Shown piece by piece: positions 30,917 to 44,003 of a stretch of DNA of 64,000 bases (positions within the stretch are counted from its first letter, which is position 1; every line of letters begins with the position of its first letter). Below the pieces are notes generated by a model. That model saw only the letters and a program-made list of their open reading frames with translations, did no database searches and was not told the origin of the DNA. Origin of the DNA: Microplitis mediator (Eukaryota > Arthropoda > Insecta > Hymenoptera > Braconidae); the NCBI RefSeq assembly GCF_029852145.1, contig NC_079971.1, positions 24,826,563 to 24,890,562 on the forward strand, read 5' to 3'. Position numbers and translations under genes: made by a program.

Positions 30917-31876
30917 CATGGAGAAAAAAATATGGGGAACTTTACTTAAAAATATGAGTTAAAATTACTAAATCCGCATTTCTCGTGTAATTTTTACTAA
31001 TCTTGAGAGTTAAATTTTTATTTATATTTAGTAGTTTTTATTATTCGAGTATGGAAATAAATATAAACTGCATTAGAAAACTTGACTATATGTTTAGTGA
31101 AATTTGCTATCCGATATAGTAAATTTTACCAACCAGTTTAGTAAATTTTACTATATAAGAATGTAATTAAATAAAATTAAATTTTTATTATTTTTTAAAC
31201 TTTTTATTATTATTATTGTTATTATTAATGGCATGTGAATTAGTGTTGGGTCAATTTTGATATTTAAAAATCACTTGACTTGACCGAGATTCGAACCCTG
31301 ATCTCCCGCGTGCGAATCCTGTCCTCAGTCTGCCGGTCCGAAGTCTCCTTTGACCGAAAGCATCTGAACTTGTAATGCATATTCGTACACGCAATCTCTG
31401 CCAATTGTTAATTTTATCGATCTGCTTTAGAAAAATTACAAACCGTTTAGTAATTTGTCAGTTGCTGCATAATATTTAATACTACGCTATTAATCTGATT
31501 TACAGAAGTTTCTAAACAGATTGTAATTTTTGCATACTGTAGAGTATTCAATGCATATTTTTAGTTAATTTTTATATTTTTGCAGAATAAAAATCGTTGA
31601 ATCGTATAATGAAATGTATGACTCAACGTTTAGTAATAATTTAATATACTCTTTATAAAAATTGCTGTTCTATTAATAAAAAATACGAATGAATTAGTAA
31701 TAAAATTAATAATATATCAATTTTTCAAATAAACATACAGTAATAATTAGAATTTTGGGATTTTGCTATACATTTAGTAATAGATAGTAAAAGTAATCCA
31801 TTTATTGCTTTGCATCAGTATTTCTTACTAAAATATATTAAGTATTGAAATATTTTCGAGACTGGTCTTCTCCGTG
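30917..31876. mobile_element. 0.96-kb dispersed element, copy 1 (tRNA-like box B inside)
   Basis: Nearly colinear with 50183-51136 across its whole length, with only scattered differences. The ends read catggagaa and ttctccgtg (short inverted repeats). On the minus strand at about 31285-31310 it holds GGGTTCGAATC preceded by ACGCGGGAGATC, like the 3' half of a tRNA with a Pol III box B. It contains many taaattttact words and no ORF. Confidence 0.8.
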
Positions 31877-32614
31877 TTCATTTTGGCTTCCGTGACTGTG
31901 TAATTTTTAAACTTTAAAACCGAGTAATTATTTCGAAAACAGTAGGATGAACTTAAAATATTTCTGTAGTTGTAAGTTATAACGAATCCACCTGCTTCTT
32001 AAACGCTTTACACCTGCTACATTATTCCAATCGACGGTTGGATTAACATCTGCCTATTTAACTAATTCCAAAATACAAAATATATTTAAAATTTTTTATA
32101 AAAATTTTCTCACAATAGCAGGGACAAAAAATAATTTTACCGTCGAGAAACGATATTTAAAAATTAACTAGTTTAGTGGGAATGAGCGTCGAGTACCGGT
32201 TTTAAGCCGTGTGAATTTATATATTTTTTTTTCACAAGGTCAAGTTCAAATTCGCAAACAATACCCGAATATTTAGTACGTTGTCAGACTAAAATTGGTC
32301 CCACTCGTTTCCGTTCACGAGTCCACGGCTGCGGGTCTTTGTCCTATCGAGATCATTCACTCTAATGTTTTATTCATGTATCGGGAAAAAAACACTCCGT
32401 GCTTCGGGTATTAATACTTCGATGATGAAAAAATTTTTTTCGGTACCGCTGATGTATTTATCAATTTCTTTTTCTTCATTCATGGATATTAAGGTTCTAT
32501 ATTTTTTAAGACGTATTCAAGGGATAGTTTTTATCAGTCTGCGAAGGTAAGACAGAAGTTTGGTTATTTAATACTGGTAAGAAAGAAAGCTGTTTCAATA
32601 AGAGAAGTACTCCG

Positions 32615-33085
32615 ATGAAAAAAATTTATAAAAAAAATATATGTTAAAATATAAAAAAAATATATTTTTCATATAAAGAAAATATATTAAAAATACATAA
32701 AAAATATATAAATATGTATAAAAAATATATTTTAAATAGCTAACTTTTGGCCGATTTTTGTATATATTTTACACATTTTAAATATATTAAAAATATATAA
32801 AAAATACATGTATAAAAATATACGAAAAATATATTTTTTATATAACTTTTGTATATTTTTAAATATAAAAAAAATATATTTTTTGTATATTTTTATACAT
32901 GTATTGTTTATATATTCTCAGATATATTTTTAATATATTTAAAATATATACGAAAATTGGCCAAAAGTTAGCTATTTAAAATATATTATTTATACATATT
33001 ATATATATATTTATATATTTGTTATGTATTTTCAATATAGTTTTTTTATATTTAACATATATTTTTTTAATAAATTTTTTTCATG
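32615..33085. repeat. Palindromic AT-rich element of about 470 bp
   Basis: The outer arms gatgaaaaaaatttat and ataaatttttttcat and the inner words (aaatagctaacttttggcc on one side, ggccaaaagttagctattt on the other) are inverted about a centre near 32850. The interior is almost purely aaaatatatt-type sequence. Probably a non-autonomous inverted-repeat element. Confidence 0.75.
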
Positions 33086-33109
33086 GGGGTAGAGATTGTA
33101 GCCTACCAT

Positions 33110-33770
33110 AGTCGCCAAGTTTGCTGCAAAAATTGGCTTTTCCAAAAGTTAATGGCAACTTGCCGCCAACTTTCTGAAAAAATTGGTGGGTAAAGTTGAC
33201 ATTACATTAGTTGATGGAAAGTTGCCTTCAATTTTCTTAGAAAGTTCGCGGTAGGTTGTAGCGGATGACTATAATAATATAATACAGGTCCGGATGATAC
33301 ACATCCTGATCGTACAGATATCAGATAATCAATTACCCAGATCCCGATGACACATATTGAGTTTCTTACTTACCAACCATAATCACACAGTGTCCATGAT
33401 CCAAAACGTTCCGTATCTCCGAGATACCGACCTCGAAGAAACGACTTTCTCAGAAAGTTGCTGAAATGTTGCCATCAACTAATGGAATACCAATTTTTGC
33501 CACCAACATTCTCAGAAAATTGCCATCAGCTTATGGAAATGCCAATTTTTGTGGCCAACTTGGCTATCAGAGTGCTCGATCTAATTATCAGTATCACCAG
33601 AATCTGTCATAGTCATCCGCCCGCAGATTGTCACCAACTTTCGGGGAAAATTGAAGGCGACTTTCCATCACCAAGTTGCCAGTTGACGGAAAATTTCTCT
33701 GTCGTCTTCATATTGCGGCAGATTGACGACTTTCTTAGAAAGTTGAGACAGATTTGTAACCGACACTAGA
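33110..33770. repeat. Dispersed AAGTTG-rich repeat, copies 2 and 3
   Basis: Two blocks (33110-33265 and 33440-33760) carry the same phrases as 10600-10870: gaaagttgcc, ccaatttttgccaccaac, aattttcttagaaagtt and ttgaaggcgactttcc. The ORF at 33458-33769 is a translation of this repeat. Confidence 0.65.
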
Positions 33771-33779
33771 TCTATTTAG

Positions 33780-35440
33780 TCTCTATGCTAACAGTCGCGG
33801 AGAAACTATAGCTATCTAGGTTACCGATGGGTTCATAGCTTCGAAGTTCACCATTTTTACGGTAGGCGTGATAAGTTTAGCGTTCGTAAATCTTATAAAT
33901 GATGAATAATAGCAGTCTGGAGCAAATCAATGAAAATTCTTCAGCGTTTCTTACAGATTCTGGGAATCCTGCCACAGATTTCATTTGCAAAAACAATTTT
34001 TTTATAAATTTTCCGTTTACGATCTTCTAGAATATTTCTGACGATCTACAAAAATTACATGGTCCACATTTCGATCACTTAAAAAAAAAAACTAGAAATT
34101 TTGAATATTTTGAACCCCGCAGAAAAGCATGCTTTGAAAAGCAAAAAACTCTTAGGAGTAAAGTAAAGTAGAATCTTATATTCGAAAGGCATACATATAC
34201 AAGGGGTTTGGGGTGCACTCTATAGTAAAAAAAGTATGAGAAATCTCGAAGCTAACGCATTGGCATGTACCTACACGTAGTCGCGTGTGTCCCCGAGGGC
34301 CGTTAAATAATTCACCGCATCTGGAGCGGTAGCAGCTCGTTGTCGAGGTGCGCCAAGAGCCGTGTGTGTGTGCGACACACGCCCAAGGACCGATCAAATA
34401 TTAACATGTTCCCGACGCAGGGTTACTCTTAGCCAACTTACGCTCCCTATCCGGCATCCAGGAAACAAACAAAATTTCCTCTTTTTTCCACTAAAACTCT
34501 CAAGACTCGAGACCTCGGTGCCATTCCCCCTCCCACCAGCTCTTTTACGATCGCGATGAGTACCGTGTAAAGAGCCTCGTCCTCGGACACAATCTTCCGC
34601 AATCATAATTCATTTTTACAGCCGGTCAGTTATTTTTTCGGTCCGACATAAAAATGCGTCTCTTCTTTACGATTTCTCTTCCCCGGTTCGACTTCGCCCA
34701 ATAACAAATAAGTATCGGTATCAAGTGACAAATTGGCGACCAAGAAATTTGACCCACGACTTTACAACGTATCGATTGTCGCGGTCGTTGCTTTATTTTC
34801 ATTTCATTAGCTAATACCCGAAAACATGTCCGAGGGTGAAAAAGAGCCTTCTGGTCAACGAGCCGTGTCATCTGGGCTAATCATCATTATAATTATCCTG
34901 GTAACCCAATCCCCGGACAAGGGGATGCATAAACGCGTTGGCTTCTCCAACAACTCACCCTCGTTGTCTTAATTCCTTCTTCAGTTGTCCCAACAACCGG
35001 CATTCTTTCCGTCTTGTCTATTCCTCGCCCTCGGTCTTGATCCCGCCAAAATCACCCTGGGCAAACAGTTGGGTATAGTCTGGGTTGGCATTATCTACTG
35101 AAGACTTTCCCGCGACTCCGACCGCCCATCTAACTTTAACAATTACGAGTTTCGCGGAAAAATAAATTAATTGCTAACGACTACGGCCTCATCACTTCCC
35201 ATCAGCTCACGTCTTCAACATTCGTCTGGGATAATCACGCTCTAGAAATCCCTCTTTATAAAATGTTGTAGATGTAGCGGCTTAATAAGACCATACAGTT
35301 TTAATACAAAATTTGGAAACTTGAATCGCAATTGATTTCCGCATCACACTTTTATATTTTCCATAAGAATGACATAAAAATTTTTTGCGCGTCTTCTGAT
35401 TTTTATAACTAGCTAACGATGTGACGTAGGGAGAATCTGA
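33780..35440. other. Spacer of higher sequence complexity, no gene recognised
   Basis: The 34.2-35.2 kb part is less AT-rich and non-repetitive, unlike its neighbours, but shows no conserved protein segment or paired splice sites. It could hold regulatory DNA or a non-coding exon; nothing specific is supported. Confidence 0.4.
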
Positions 35441-35449
35441 AGGCATGAT

Positions 35450-36370
35450 TTTGTAGAGAATTGAATGCTCTACAAAAAAAGTCTCTTATCATTTTTTGAT
35501 AAATTTATCTGTTAAAAAGTTATCGGAGCTTGAAGTCAAATTTATAGTAAATTTCGAGATCTTTTTACTTTTCCGCCGGAAATATCAGACTTATCACAAA
35601 ATGTCAAAGGGCTTTTTTTGTAGACAATTTTATTCCCTATAAATTATCTCTGATAAATTTTTTTCAAATTCCGCATTTTTTTTAGTTATTTTCATTTTAA
35701 TGTCAAACTTTTAAAATCGATCAGAATATATCTTTTTTTTTAAAAGCTTGGCATTAAAATGGAAATAACTAGAAAAAAATGCGAAATTCGAAAAAAATTT
35801 ATCAGAGATAATTTGTAGGGAACAAAATTTTCTACAAAAAATCTTCTGTGACATTTTGTGATAAGTCTGATATTTCCGCCGGAAAAGTAAAAAAATCCCG
35901 AAATTTACTAGAAATTTGACTTCAAGCTCCAATAACTTTTGAACAGGCGAATTTATCAAAAAATGATAAGAGATTTTTTTTGTAGAGCGTTCAATTCCCT
36001 ACAAATTATTTCTAACAAAGTTTTTTGAAATTTTGCATTTTTTTCGAGTTAATATCATTTTAATGTCAAACTTTTAAAACCGATCAGAATATATTTTTTT
36101 TTTTAAGAGCTTGGCATTAAAATGGAAATAACTAGAAAAAAATGCGGAATTTCAAAAAACTTTATCAGAAATAATTAGTAGGAAATAAAATTGTCTACAA
36201 AAAAGCTTCTATGACATTTTGTGATAAGTCTGATATTTCCGCTGGAAAAGTAAAAAAATTCCAAAATTTACTATAAATTTGACTTCAAGCTCCAATAACT
36301 TTTGAACAGGCGAATTTATTAAAAAATGATAAGAGACTTTTTTTGTAGAGCGTTCGATTCCCTACGAAAT
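35450..36370. repeat. Long palindrome with a 365-bp tandem duplication
   Basis: The segment 35450-35710 is inverted with respect to 35730-36000 (for example cttttccgccggaaatatcagacttatc against its complement), with the centre near 35725. The centre and right arm are then repeated: cattttaatgtcaaac occurs at about 35692 and 36056, and ggcattaaaatggaaataac at about 35748 and 36113, offset 365 bp. Outer words are tagagcgttc(a/g)attccctac. Confidence 0.75.
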
Positions 36371-37439
36371 TACACCCTGAGTTCATCTGTACAATGAGCC
36401 ATTGCCGAGCTACAAAATTTCAAACTTAATTTTTTTCCGTGTTATTTAAATGAGAAATAGAAAATCGCGACCCGCGTGTTTTGAATTAAACACAAAATTT
36501 CTCACTGCGGACATGTTGCAGGATCAAGACAGTGGTGTGTCGAACGTCTTCTTTCGATCGTATTTTTTGTTATTTAGTATTGTCGCTACTCGAATTTCTT
36601 TAGTGTCACGTCTTTGTCGGCGAGTAAAATGACGTGGGTGTGTTTGTCATACGTCGATAGACGTCACGACACTTTTATGTCGTGTGTATAATGTGCAGGG
36701 TGACAAAAGCCAACTGAGAATAAGAGTTGACGTCGACAAATATAAAGAAAGAGAGAGAGAGAAAGTGGTATGACATGATGGTGGTTGGAGATAGGGCGTC
36801 GCGAATAGAGTACGCGTTGAGATAAATATTTGAGGAATTTGTCGTCGCTGTTGTCGTTGGTTCTTGTTGTCTTCCTCACCGTGAGGGACCTATCGCTTGT
36901 TTGGGTGAACGATAAAGGGATTTCAGTCAATTTGCATCCCTCATTTTATTTCTCTTACTTATTTTTTTTTATGTTTGTCATATTTTCATTTCATACTTCG
37001 ACAGAATTGTTTGCTGACGAAAGTCGATTTGTTTTAACCGACGGCTATAAATTTATTTATTTATCGGAGGCGAATATTTTATTTTAAATTTAAATTAGGC
37101 TGTAATGGATTTAGTGTTAATTGTCAGAGTTCCCAGTAACTATAAATGGTTATGTGGTGTATGTGGGAAGTAGGGTATGTTGTCTGGTTGTGAAAAGCTC
37201 CGCGTAACTAGGATAAAAGGCCGAGTGAGTTCATTAATGGATTAAGAGTTACGATCAATACGAATTAACCAGGCCTCTGGTATCTCTGATACGTGGAATT
37301 GCTTTCACTATTTTAGTATACATGACACAGCTAAACAAATTTATACATTTTGTTTATTCAGCTCACTCAAACTATTTATTTTATCATTTGTTTATTTAAC
37401 TATTTTTTTTAAGGTTTCAATTGAGGATTTATGGGAAAT

Positions 37440-38940
37440 CGTTCTGCGTTTGACATTTTTCTGCTTTTTACAGACTTTCAAGATAAATTTCTCGTTATCC
37501 GTTGAGTTTAGGAAGAAATTTGATTCCAGCTTTTTTGTAGGGAATTTGAAGGCCTACAAAAAAGGTTATTATGAATTTTTACCTAAGTCTAATATTTAAC
37601 GCGTAATTAATAAATAAATGAATTATATCTGAAAAAAAATCACTAATTTCGTAATTTTGATTTTTGACTTTAAATATCTCCTTAACTATTGACTTTAGGA
37701 CGAAAATTTAAGGGATCACTTTTGTAGAAAATTTGAAGATCTACAAAAAAGGTCCTTGTAAATTTTTACATAAGTTTGATATTTAACGAGTAATTAACAA
37801 ATAACTGAATTAATGTCTGAAGAAAAATCACTAATTTCGTAATTTTAATTTTTAATTTTAAATAACTCCTTAACTATTGGCTTTAGGACGAAAATTGATA
37901 GGATCACTTTTGTAGATAATTCAAAGATCTATAAGAAAGATCCGTTTAAATTTTTACCTAACTTTGATATTTAACGAGTAATCAACAAATAAATGAATTA
38001 TTTTTAAATCTTTAAAGAAAAATCACTAATTTCGTAACTATAATTTTTAATTTTAAATAACTCCTTAACTATTGGCTTTAGGAAGAAAATTTATAGGATC
38101 ACTTTTGTAGATAATTTAAAGATCTGTAAAAAAGGTTCCCATAAATTTTTACTTAACTTTGATATTTAACGAGTAATCAACAAATAAATGAATCATTTTT
38201 AAATCTTTAAAGAAAAATCACTAATTTCGTAATTTTTATTTTTAATTTTAAATATCTACTTTACTATTGGCTTAAGGACGAAAATTAATAGGACCACTTT
38301 TGTAGAAAATTCAAAGATCTATAAGAAAGATCCGTTTAAATTTTTACCTAACTTTGATATTTAACGAGTAATCAACAAATAAATGAATTATTTTTAAATC
38401 TTTAAAGAAAAATCACTAATTTCGTAACTATAATTTTTAATTTTAAATAACTCCTTAACTATTGGCTTTAGGAAGAAAATTTATAGGATCACTTTTGTAG
38501 ATAATTTAAAGATCTGTAAAAAAGGTTCCCATAAATTTTTACTTAACTTTGATATTTAACGAGTAATCAACAAATAAATGAATTATTTTTAAATCTTTAA
38601 AGAAAAATCACTAATTTCGTTACTTTAATTTTTGATTTTGAATATCTCCTAAACTATTGGCTTAAGGACGAAAGTTGATAGGACCACTTTTGTAGAGAAT
38701 TCAAAGATCTATAAAAAAGGTCTCTATAAATTTTTACTTAATTTTGATATTTAACGAGTAATCAACAAATAAATGAATTATTTTTAAATCTTTAAAGAAA
38801 AATCACTAATTTCGTTACTTTAATTTTTGGTTTTGAATATCTCCTAAACTATTGGCTTAAGGACGAAAGTTGATGAGATCACTTTTGTAGAAAATTAAAA
38901 GATCTATAAAAAAGGTTTTTATAAATTTTTATCTAAACCC
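37440..38940. repeat. 195-bp tandem satellite, about seven units
   Basis: The word ttaac(g) within gatatttaacgagtaat recurs at 37596, 37783, 37971, 38166, 38361, 38556 and 38751. Spacings are 187 and 188, then four times exactly 195 bp. Each unit has acttttgtagataat, aaagatct(a/g)taa and aaagaaaaatcactaatttcg. The later units are more alike than the first two, consistent with growth by unequal exchange. Confidence 0.9.
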
Positions 38941-38944
38941 AGTA

Positions 38945-41900
38945 GTTTAGGAGCTAGAGGTTATTAAAGTCAAAAGAACAATTTTGAAAAATTATTTTCC
39001 CAGCTTCGTATATCTGAGAGCTAGAAATCAGAATAAACAAAAAAAAGTGAAAGTTATTTCCTCGGGGGGTCGATTCAGCCCCCTCTGGGTCATAAGCATG
39101 ACAAAAAGCAAATCATTGAACAGAATTTTCGTATTTCTAACCCTCGAGATCGCAACATCTCCATATCTAATGTAATTCACAGTAGTGGCTTCATCAGCCC
39201 TGATCTCTAGCCCGGAACTAACTACAAATGCCATGGCTAGATGTCTCCGTATTTTTTTTTAAAACTTTTTTCATCCCCTAAAAGTTTTTTTTTATTTTAC
39301 ATTAGCAAGTTATGGCGACAGTATTTGCATGTAAACGAGTGTGTCGTTATAATTCTTTATTTTACAGCCTCCGTTACCTCATCTGGGTCATGTAACCCCG
39401 GGATAATACATTGGCATTATGTCGTAGTATTAGAATGATGGTAATGGCGGATAAAATCTTCTCATGTTTGCTCTTTGTATATATAAGAACCTTCAGTGGC
39501 ACATCCTGAGGTAGTTAAAGGGATGTTTGTGTTTAGGTCGTGTGACGGTTTATCAAATTGCTAGTTTGTGACTTTGCGAAGGGTCGCGGAGCCCAAAACA
39601 CCTCGACGTCTACACCAAATATGAAAGCTTATAACCCAACGTGACTATAAACCCTCAGCCGGTAGCCGACTTGAAGGTGGTTAAGATTTAATTTAAATTT
39701 TGATCCGTCAAAGTCGGTAAGACGATCGAAATTACTTTGCGAGAATTGCCAAAACATTTTACAATCGATTCACAGATTGATATGACGAGCGTGTAACTCT
39801 GGTCTCAGTGGTCTTCATATGGGGGTTGAATTTTAAAACTACCCCGTTGGGAGTGAGGGTGAATGTCTGTGTATGTGTGAATGTGCGACGTCTCACGCGA
39901 AATCAAACTACAGACCCTTTGCCCCGATGGTGGTGAAAGTACACGTCCTGTGGGACGTACAAAATTGTTGGCTGATACTTGAATTTAAAGTGGATCACAA
40001 TCGTTGCTCCTACTTTAAAATATATCCTTTCTTCCATTATATTTTATGCTTCTTACTATGAAATTCCCCGTAATTGGGATCAATTTTCGAGCCCCTTTTC
40101 AAAACCCGCCAATTAAGGATTTCGAAGGCTCCTTTTTCGACTGCAACAAAGAAGGGCTTACGTCGCACGTTAACGTAAAAAAACTATGGGGTATTCTTTT
40201 TTGGTGATCGGAGATGACCGCCCAGAAATTTGAATCCAAACTGAAAGTCCGCTTATGGGATATGGCCGAAAAACGAAATCCCCGAATCCCGAATTCGAGG
40301 CATGCTTTCGGAGGAATGAATGATAAATAAGAGGGAATAATTTAAACAATTGTAATTTACAATATGAGGACAAAGTAGTAAATATCTGGCAGAATGTGTC
40401 CCAGTTGGGTATTGATGATCAGTTAGGTTCTAAGGGAGTTTCGATCAGTAACCGAGCCAGAGTATAGTCAACGATGTAGCCATTGGCCAGCTGGTGCCTA
40501 CGAGGTCTCACGGGAAATGATGCCACTTTGCGAGGACCGAATGGAAATGACCTCGGAATCTCTTAGCTCAGCTCTCCCTGTCCATCTATACATACATCCA
40601 TGTACTAAAAAAGGACCTTTTTTACGTTTCAATCGACGTAAATAACGAAGAAAGAGAATTTTGTTATTACGTTCATTTCTGCAATAAGTCCGAGTAAATC
40701 TTAACGTCAGACACACGAAGGAAATTCAATCCACGGCTCTTCTTGGGTGTACTTCTTATTCTCCGAGCACCAGCCCGCAGGATTTTCGGCACCCAGGGAA
40801 TCTTTAATTATGCTAAGTAACGTCTTTGCGAGCAGGAGCTTCCTCTAGTCCCGAGTATACTTTGCTGTGCAACGGTCATAATATTTAATCACTACTCGTT
40901 TATTTTATTCCGAGAAAAGCCGTCCTAAGGCGCGTTACAGGAAGCAAAAACCTGGTAAAATTATTGTCCAGAGTATCTGTTCCTTCAGCTCACTGTTCAC
41001 GACTGAAATCGCGAGGCATGCGGCTGTCGGGTTGCATTAAATTCTTGAAAGCATTTCGAGGATTGTCTTGGAGATAAAAAGTCATAAGAGAAGCTCGGTG
41101 CTGTAAAAAGATGCCTCGGAGTTAGACAGAGATGACAAAAAATAATCAGCAAAGTGAAATCCTCACGCTCTCCTTCGCTCAACCCTTTCGATCTTAAAGA
41201 TTACGCAACAAACGAGCGCTCGCGGGAAGGGAAAGCACCTCGATAAATGGGGTGCCAACTTGCGTGGGGTTTTGCTGGCACTCTGCTTACCCCTTTTAAG
41301 GTCTCACCCGGTTTCCCAAGAACAGAACCAAGATTTCACCCAGTTGTCGAGCTGCTTACAACTACACGTCCAAGTCTTTTCAATATACTAAAGAGTTTCA
41401 TTTCTATCAATGGCTCTCTGACATTTATTACTAAAGACAGAAAAACTTTACGACCAAAATCCTGGATCGTAATGAAATTAGAATATTTTCTGCCTGCAAA
41501 GTCACTGAAATAATTTCTCAGATAAGATTTTTTCCAATCCCTTTTTACAGCGAGATGCAACAAACATCGAGTTTATGATCATCCTCGCCAGTAAACTTGC
41601 CGTCTTATTTTCCCTTTAATGCCAGGGGTGAGTTTCATTTTTTGACACCCGGTGTATTTGATTCCACCCTTGTAATAAACCCCAGGGGTTACCTCGACGT
41701 TGTGCTACGACTCCCTACATGTCATATCGACACCTCACTCGCTTTCTCTCTCAGTGTGCTGGGACCCTCAACCCACAGCTCCGAGGGTGCCTTCAAGGTA
41801 ATTTACTTTCGTATTTTATTCTTCACGACAAGATCTCACCCCCCGGATCTTTGTTATATTTTTTTCTTCCTTCCTCGTACATCAAATATCTAACATTCCT

Positions 41901-43200
41901 GTCTTGTAGCTTCTTGTCCTGTGCACTCTATTAGATACTTTCCTTCTTATATATTTTTTTTTATAAACTTTTTCATTCCTAATTCCTCGATTCGTCTATC
42001 CGACTTGTTGGTCTTCTTTACGTTGTCATGACACCTGAAGAAACCCCAAGATGACGTCGAGTCTAACAAGATTTACAACCAGAATCCCAACTTAGTGTCA
42101 TTTCTTGGTTTCTTTGTCAACAATCTCGTTAATTTCGATCGCGATTACAAAAAGTTCCGTTACTTTTTAGGTCAAGCACCAGATCTTCAACCAAATCGTC
42201 TAGTTTGAGATTTAGGACTCAGTTGATTGCATCAAGACCAGGCTTAGGCCCAGGTTCGGAATGAGATGTAGCTTCTAGGATAGGTCAAGGTTCAAATTTC
42301 GGTTTAATTGCAGAAAGCTTGGAGTCTGCGTTTATTTAAAAGTCTATACGTCAGGCAGGTATAGAGAAATTCACGAATTCCGAGCTTTTCGACATCAAGC
42401 AAGTCAACCCCTTCTTGAAAGGTGTCCTGTCAACACGTTCGGGGACAAAACTTATCCTAAGAAGCCTTTAAGAACACCAAGCTACAGACTTACCCACACA
42501 CACACACACTTTGGTGGGGTTATAAAAGTATCCGCATGCGCAGATTACGGAAAAACTGCCCGCCTCCAAGTTGCCGCCCCGTGTCGCAGCTTTTGCACCC
42601 CTTTAACCCCGGTGACCCTCATCTCTTTCTCACTTTATACAAACTTAACTCCATCTCGCTCGCCCCAATGTCTTCTCCCTTGGAAACTAGTCCCTTTCTT
42701 TGTCCCCCATATTCTTCCTCGTATTCTTCTGCCGTCGTGGGGTGACACTACCCCTTGACCCCCTCAAGACGTCGCGGGACGTCGAGCCACCTTTTTCAGG
42801 GATGTCTCGGTAAACGTGCTACCAACCACCGTGTGTGCTATCTCACCTCGTCGTTTTTTAATCATTTGGTTTAAAAATTTTTCGTACCCTTGCTATCAAC
42901 CGTAAATGCAGTGTCGGAATTCCCACTAAAATTTTTTCATAGAGCGTAGAGAAAATTATTGTTGTTTGCCACTCGACAGCGTGTGCGTATATATGTGTGT
43001 GTGCTTAACAACGTCATACCGGTTTCAACAAAACCGTCCATCAAATTCTCAATCCGGCAATCTAATTGGCACGCCACCAGGTAATTGTCCAGCCTCGATA
43101 ATTGGTCCAATTAATTTGAAACGTAAAAGTCCGATTATTATCAGTTGGTGTTCACTCATCACTTTTCAGACACAAATACCCAAACTCTGTTTCGTCATTG
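38945..43200. other. Spacer without recognised gene
   Basis: Mostly unique sequence of moderate composition with many stop codons. A CA microsatellite lies at about 42494-42511. None of the short ORFs shows a conserved domain. Confidence 0.45.
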
Positions 43201-43210
43201 TGATCATTAC

Positions 43211-43212
<2 letters not shown>

Positions 43213-43252
<40 letters not shown>
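43213..43252. repeat. 40-base poly-A tract
   Basis: An uninterrupted run of 40 A followed by an aaataaataaatg-rich stretch. Either a simple repeat or the tail of an old retroposon; no target duplication is evident. Confidence 0.8.
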
Positions 43253-43255
<3 letters not shown>

Positions 43256-43537
43256 ATAAAATAAATAAATAAATGAAATAACGAGAAAAAAAAAGTAAAA
43301 ATAAAATAAAATAAATAAAATGGTGGTGAAAATAGCACAACACTTGAAACACTATTTTCGGATTAAAAGTAATCGAACGGATCGCACCACTCTCGTTGCA
43401 AATGCATTTCGTTCATTATCTCTGTATCAAAATTTTCACGTGACGATCTCGTTGAAAAATATTTTTTTTCCACCCGACCGATTATACGGATTTTTTTTTA
43501 CTAGTACTCTATTTAAATATTAATACTCATTATCTAC

Positions 43538-43995
43538 TAGGGTGGGTTGAAAAAAAACTTTTTTTTTTCTTAGCATGGGGGTAGAATTTGTACCATAAAA
43601 AAAAAAATTTTTCAAGAAAAAAAATTTTTTTACTCAACTTTTTGAGGTGGCCCACTCGTTTTTAAAATAAATAATTGATCAAACGGGGTAGTCCCAACGA
43701 AAAAAATTACATGGTGTTCTAGAATCTGTAGGGTGTCCCCTTGAAGGCTAATTGAAAGTCAGAAATTTAAAAAATTTTTTTCCTATTATTTTTGTAATTT
43801 AAGTAAAAAATTCAAAAATGAAAAGCATTTTCTTCTGAATTAAAATTAAAGTGAAGTAAAAAAAAATCACATTCGAAAATTATTAGATGTTTTCCCCAAT
43901 TTTGGACAAAAAAATTTTTTTCGTTGGAACTAAGGTACAAATTCTACCCCCATGCTAAGAAAAACAAAAAAAAATTTTTTTTTCAACCCACCCTA
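43538..43995. mobile_element. 458-bp inverted-repeat element with perfect 8-bp target duplication
   Basis: The ends TAGGGTGGGTTGAAAAAAA and the complementary CAACCCACCCTA are perfectly inverted for at least 12 bp. The similarity continues inward through agcatgggggtagaatttgtacc. Both sides are bordered by TTATCTAC (43530-43537 and 43996-44003). An 8-bp duplication fits hAT or P superfamilies. There is no internal ORF. Confidence 0.88.
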
Positions 43996-44003
43996 TTATC
44001 TAC

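Noticed and set aside
31285..31400. A functional tRNA gene
   Set aside because: Box B and part of an anticodon arm are visible, but no proper acceptor and D-arm pairing; the same sequence is part of a repeated element at 50.5 kb.
34170..35200. A hidden gene in the less AT-rich spacer segment
   Set aside because: Only short ORFs without recognisable domains or matching splice sites. Composition alone is not enough.
37440..38940. CRISPR-like array
   Set aside because: The 195-bp units are direct full-length tandem copies without variable spacers, in a eukaryotic genome.
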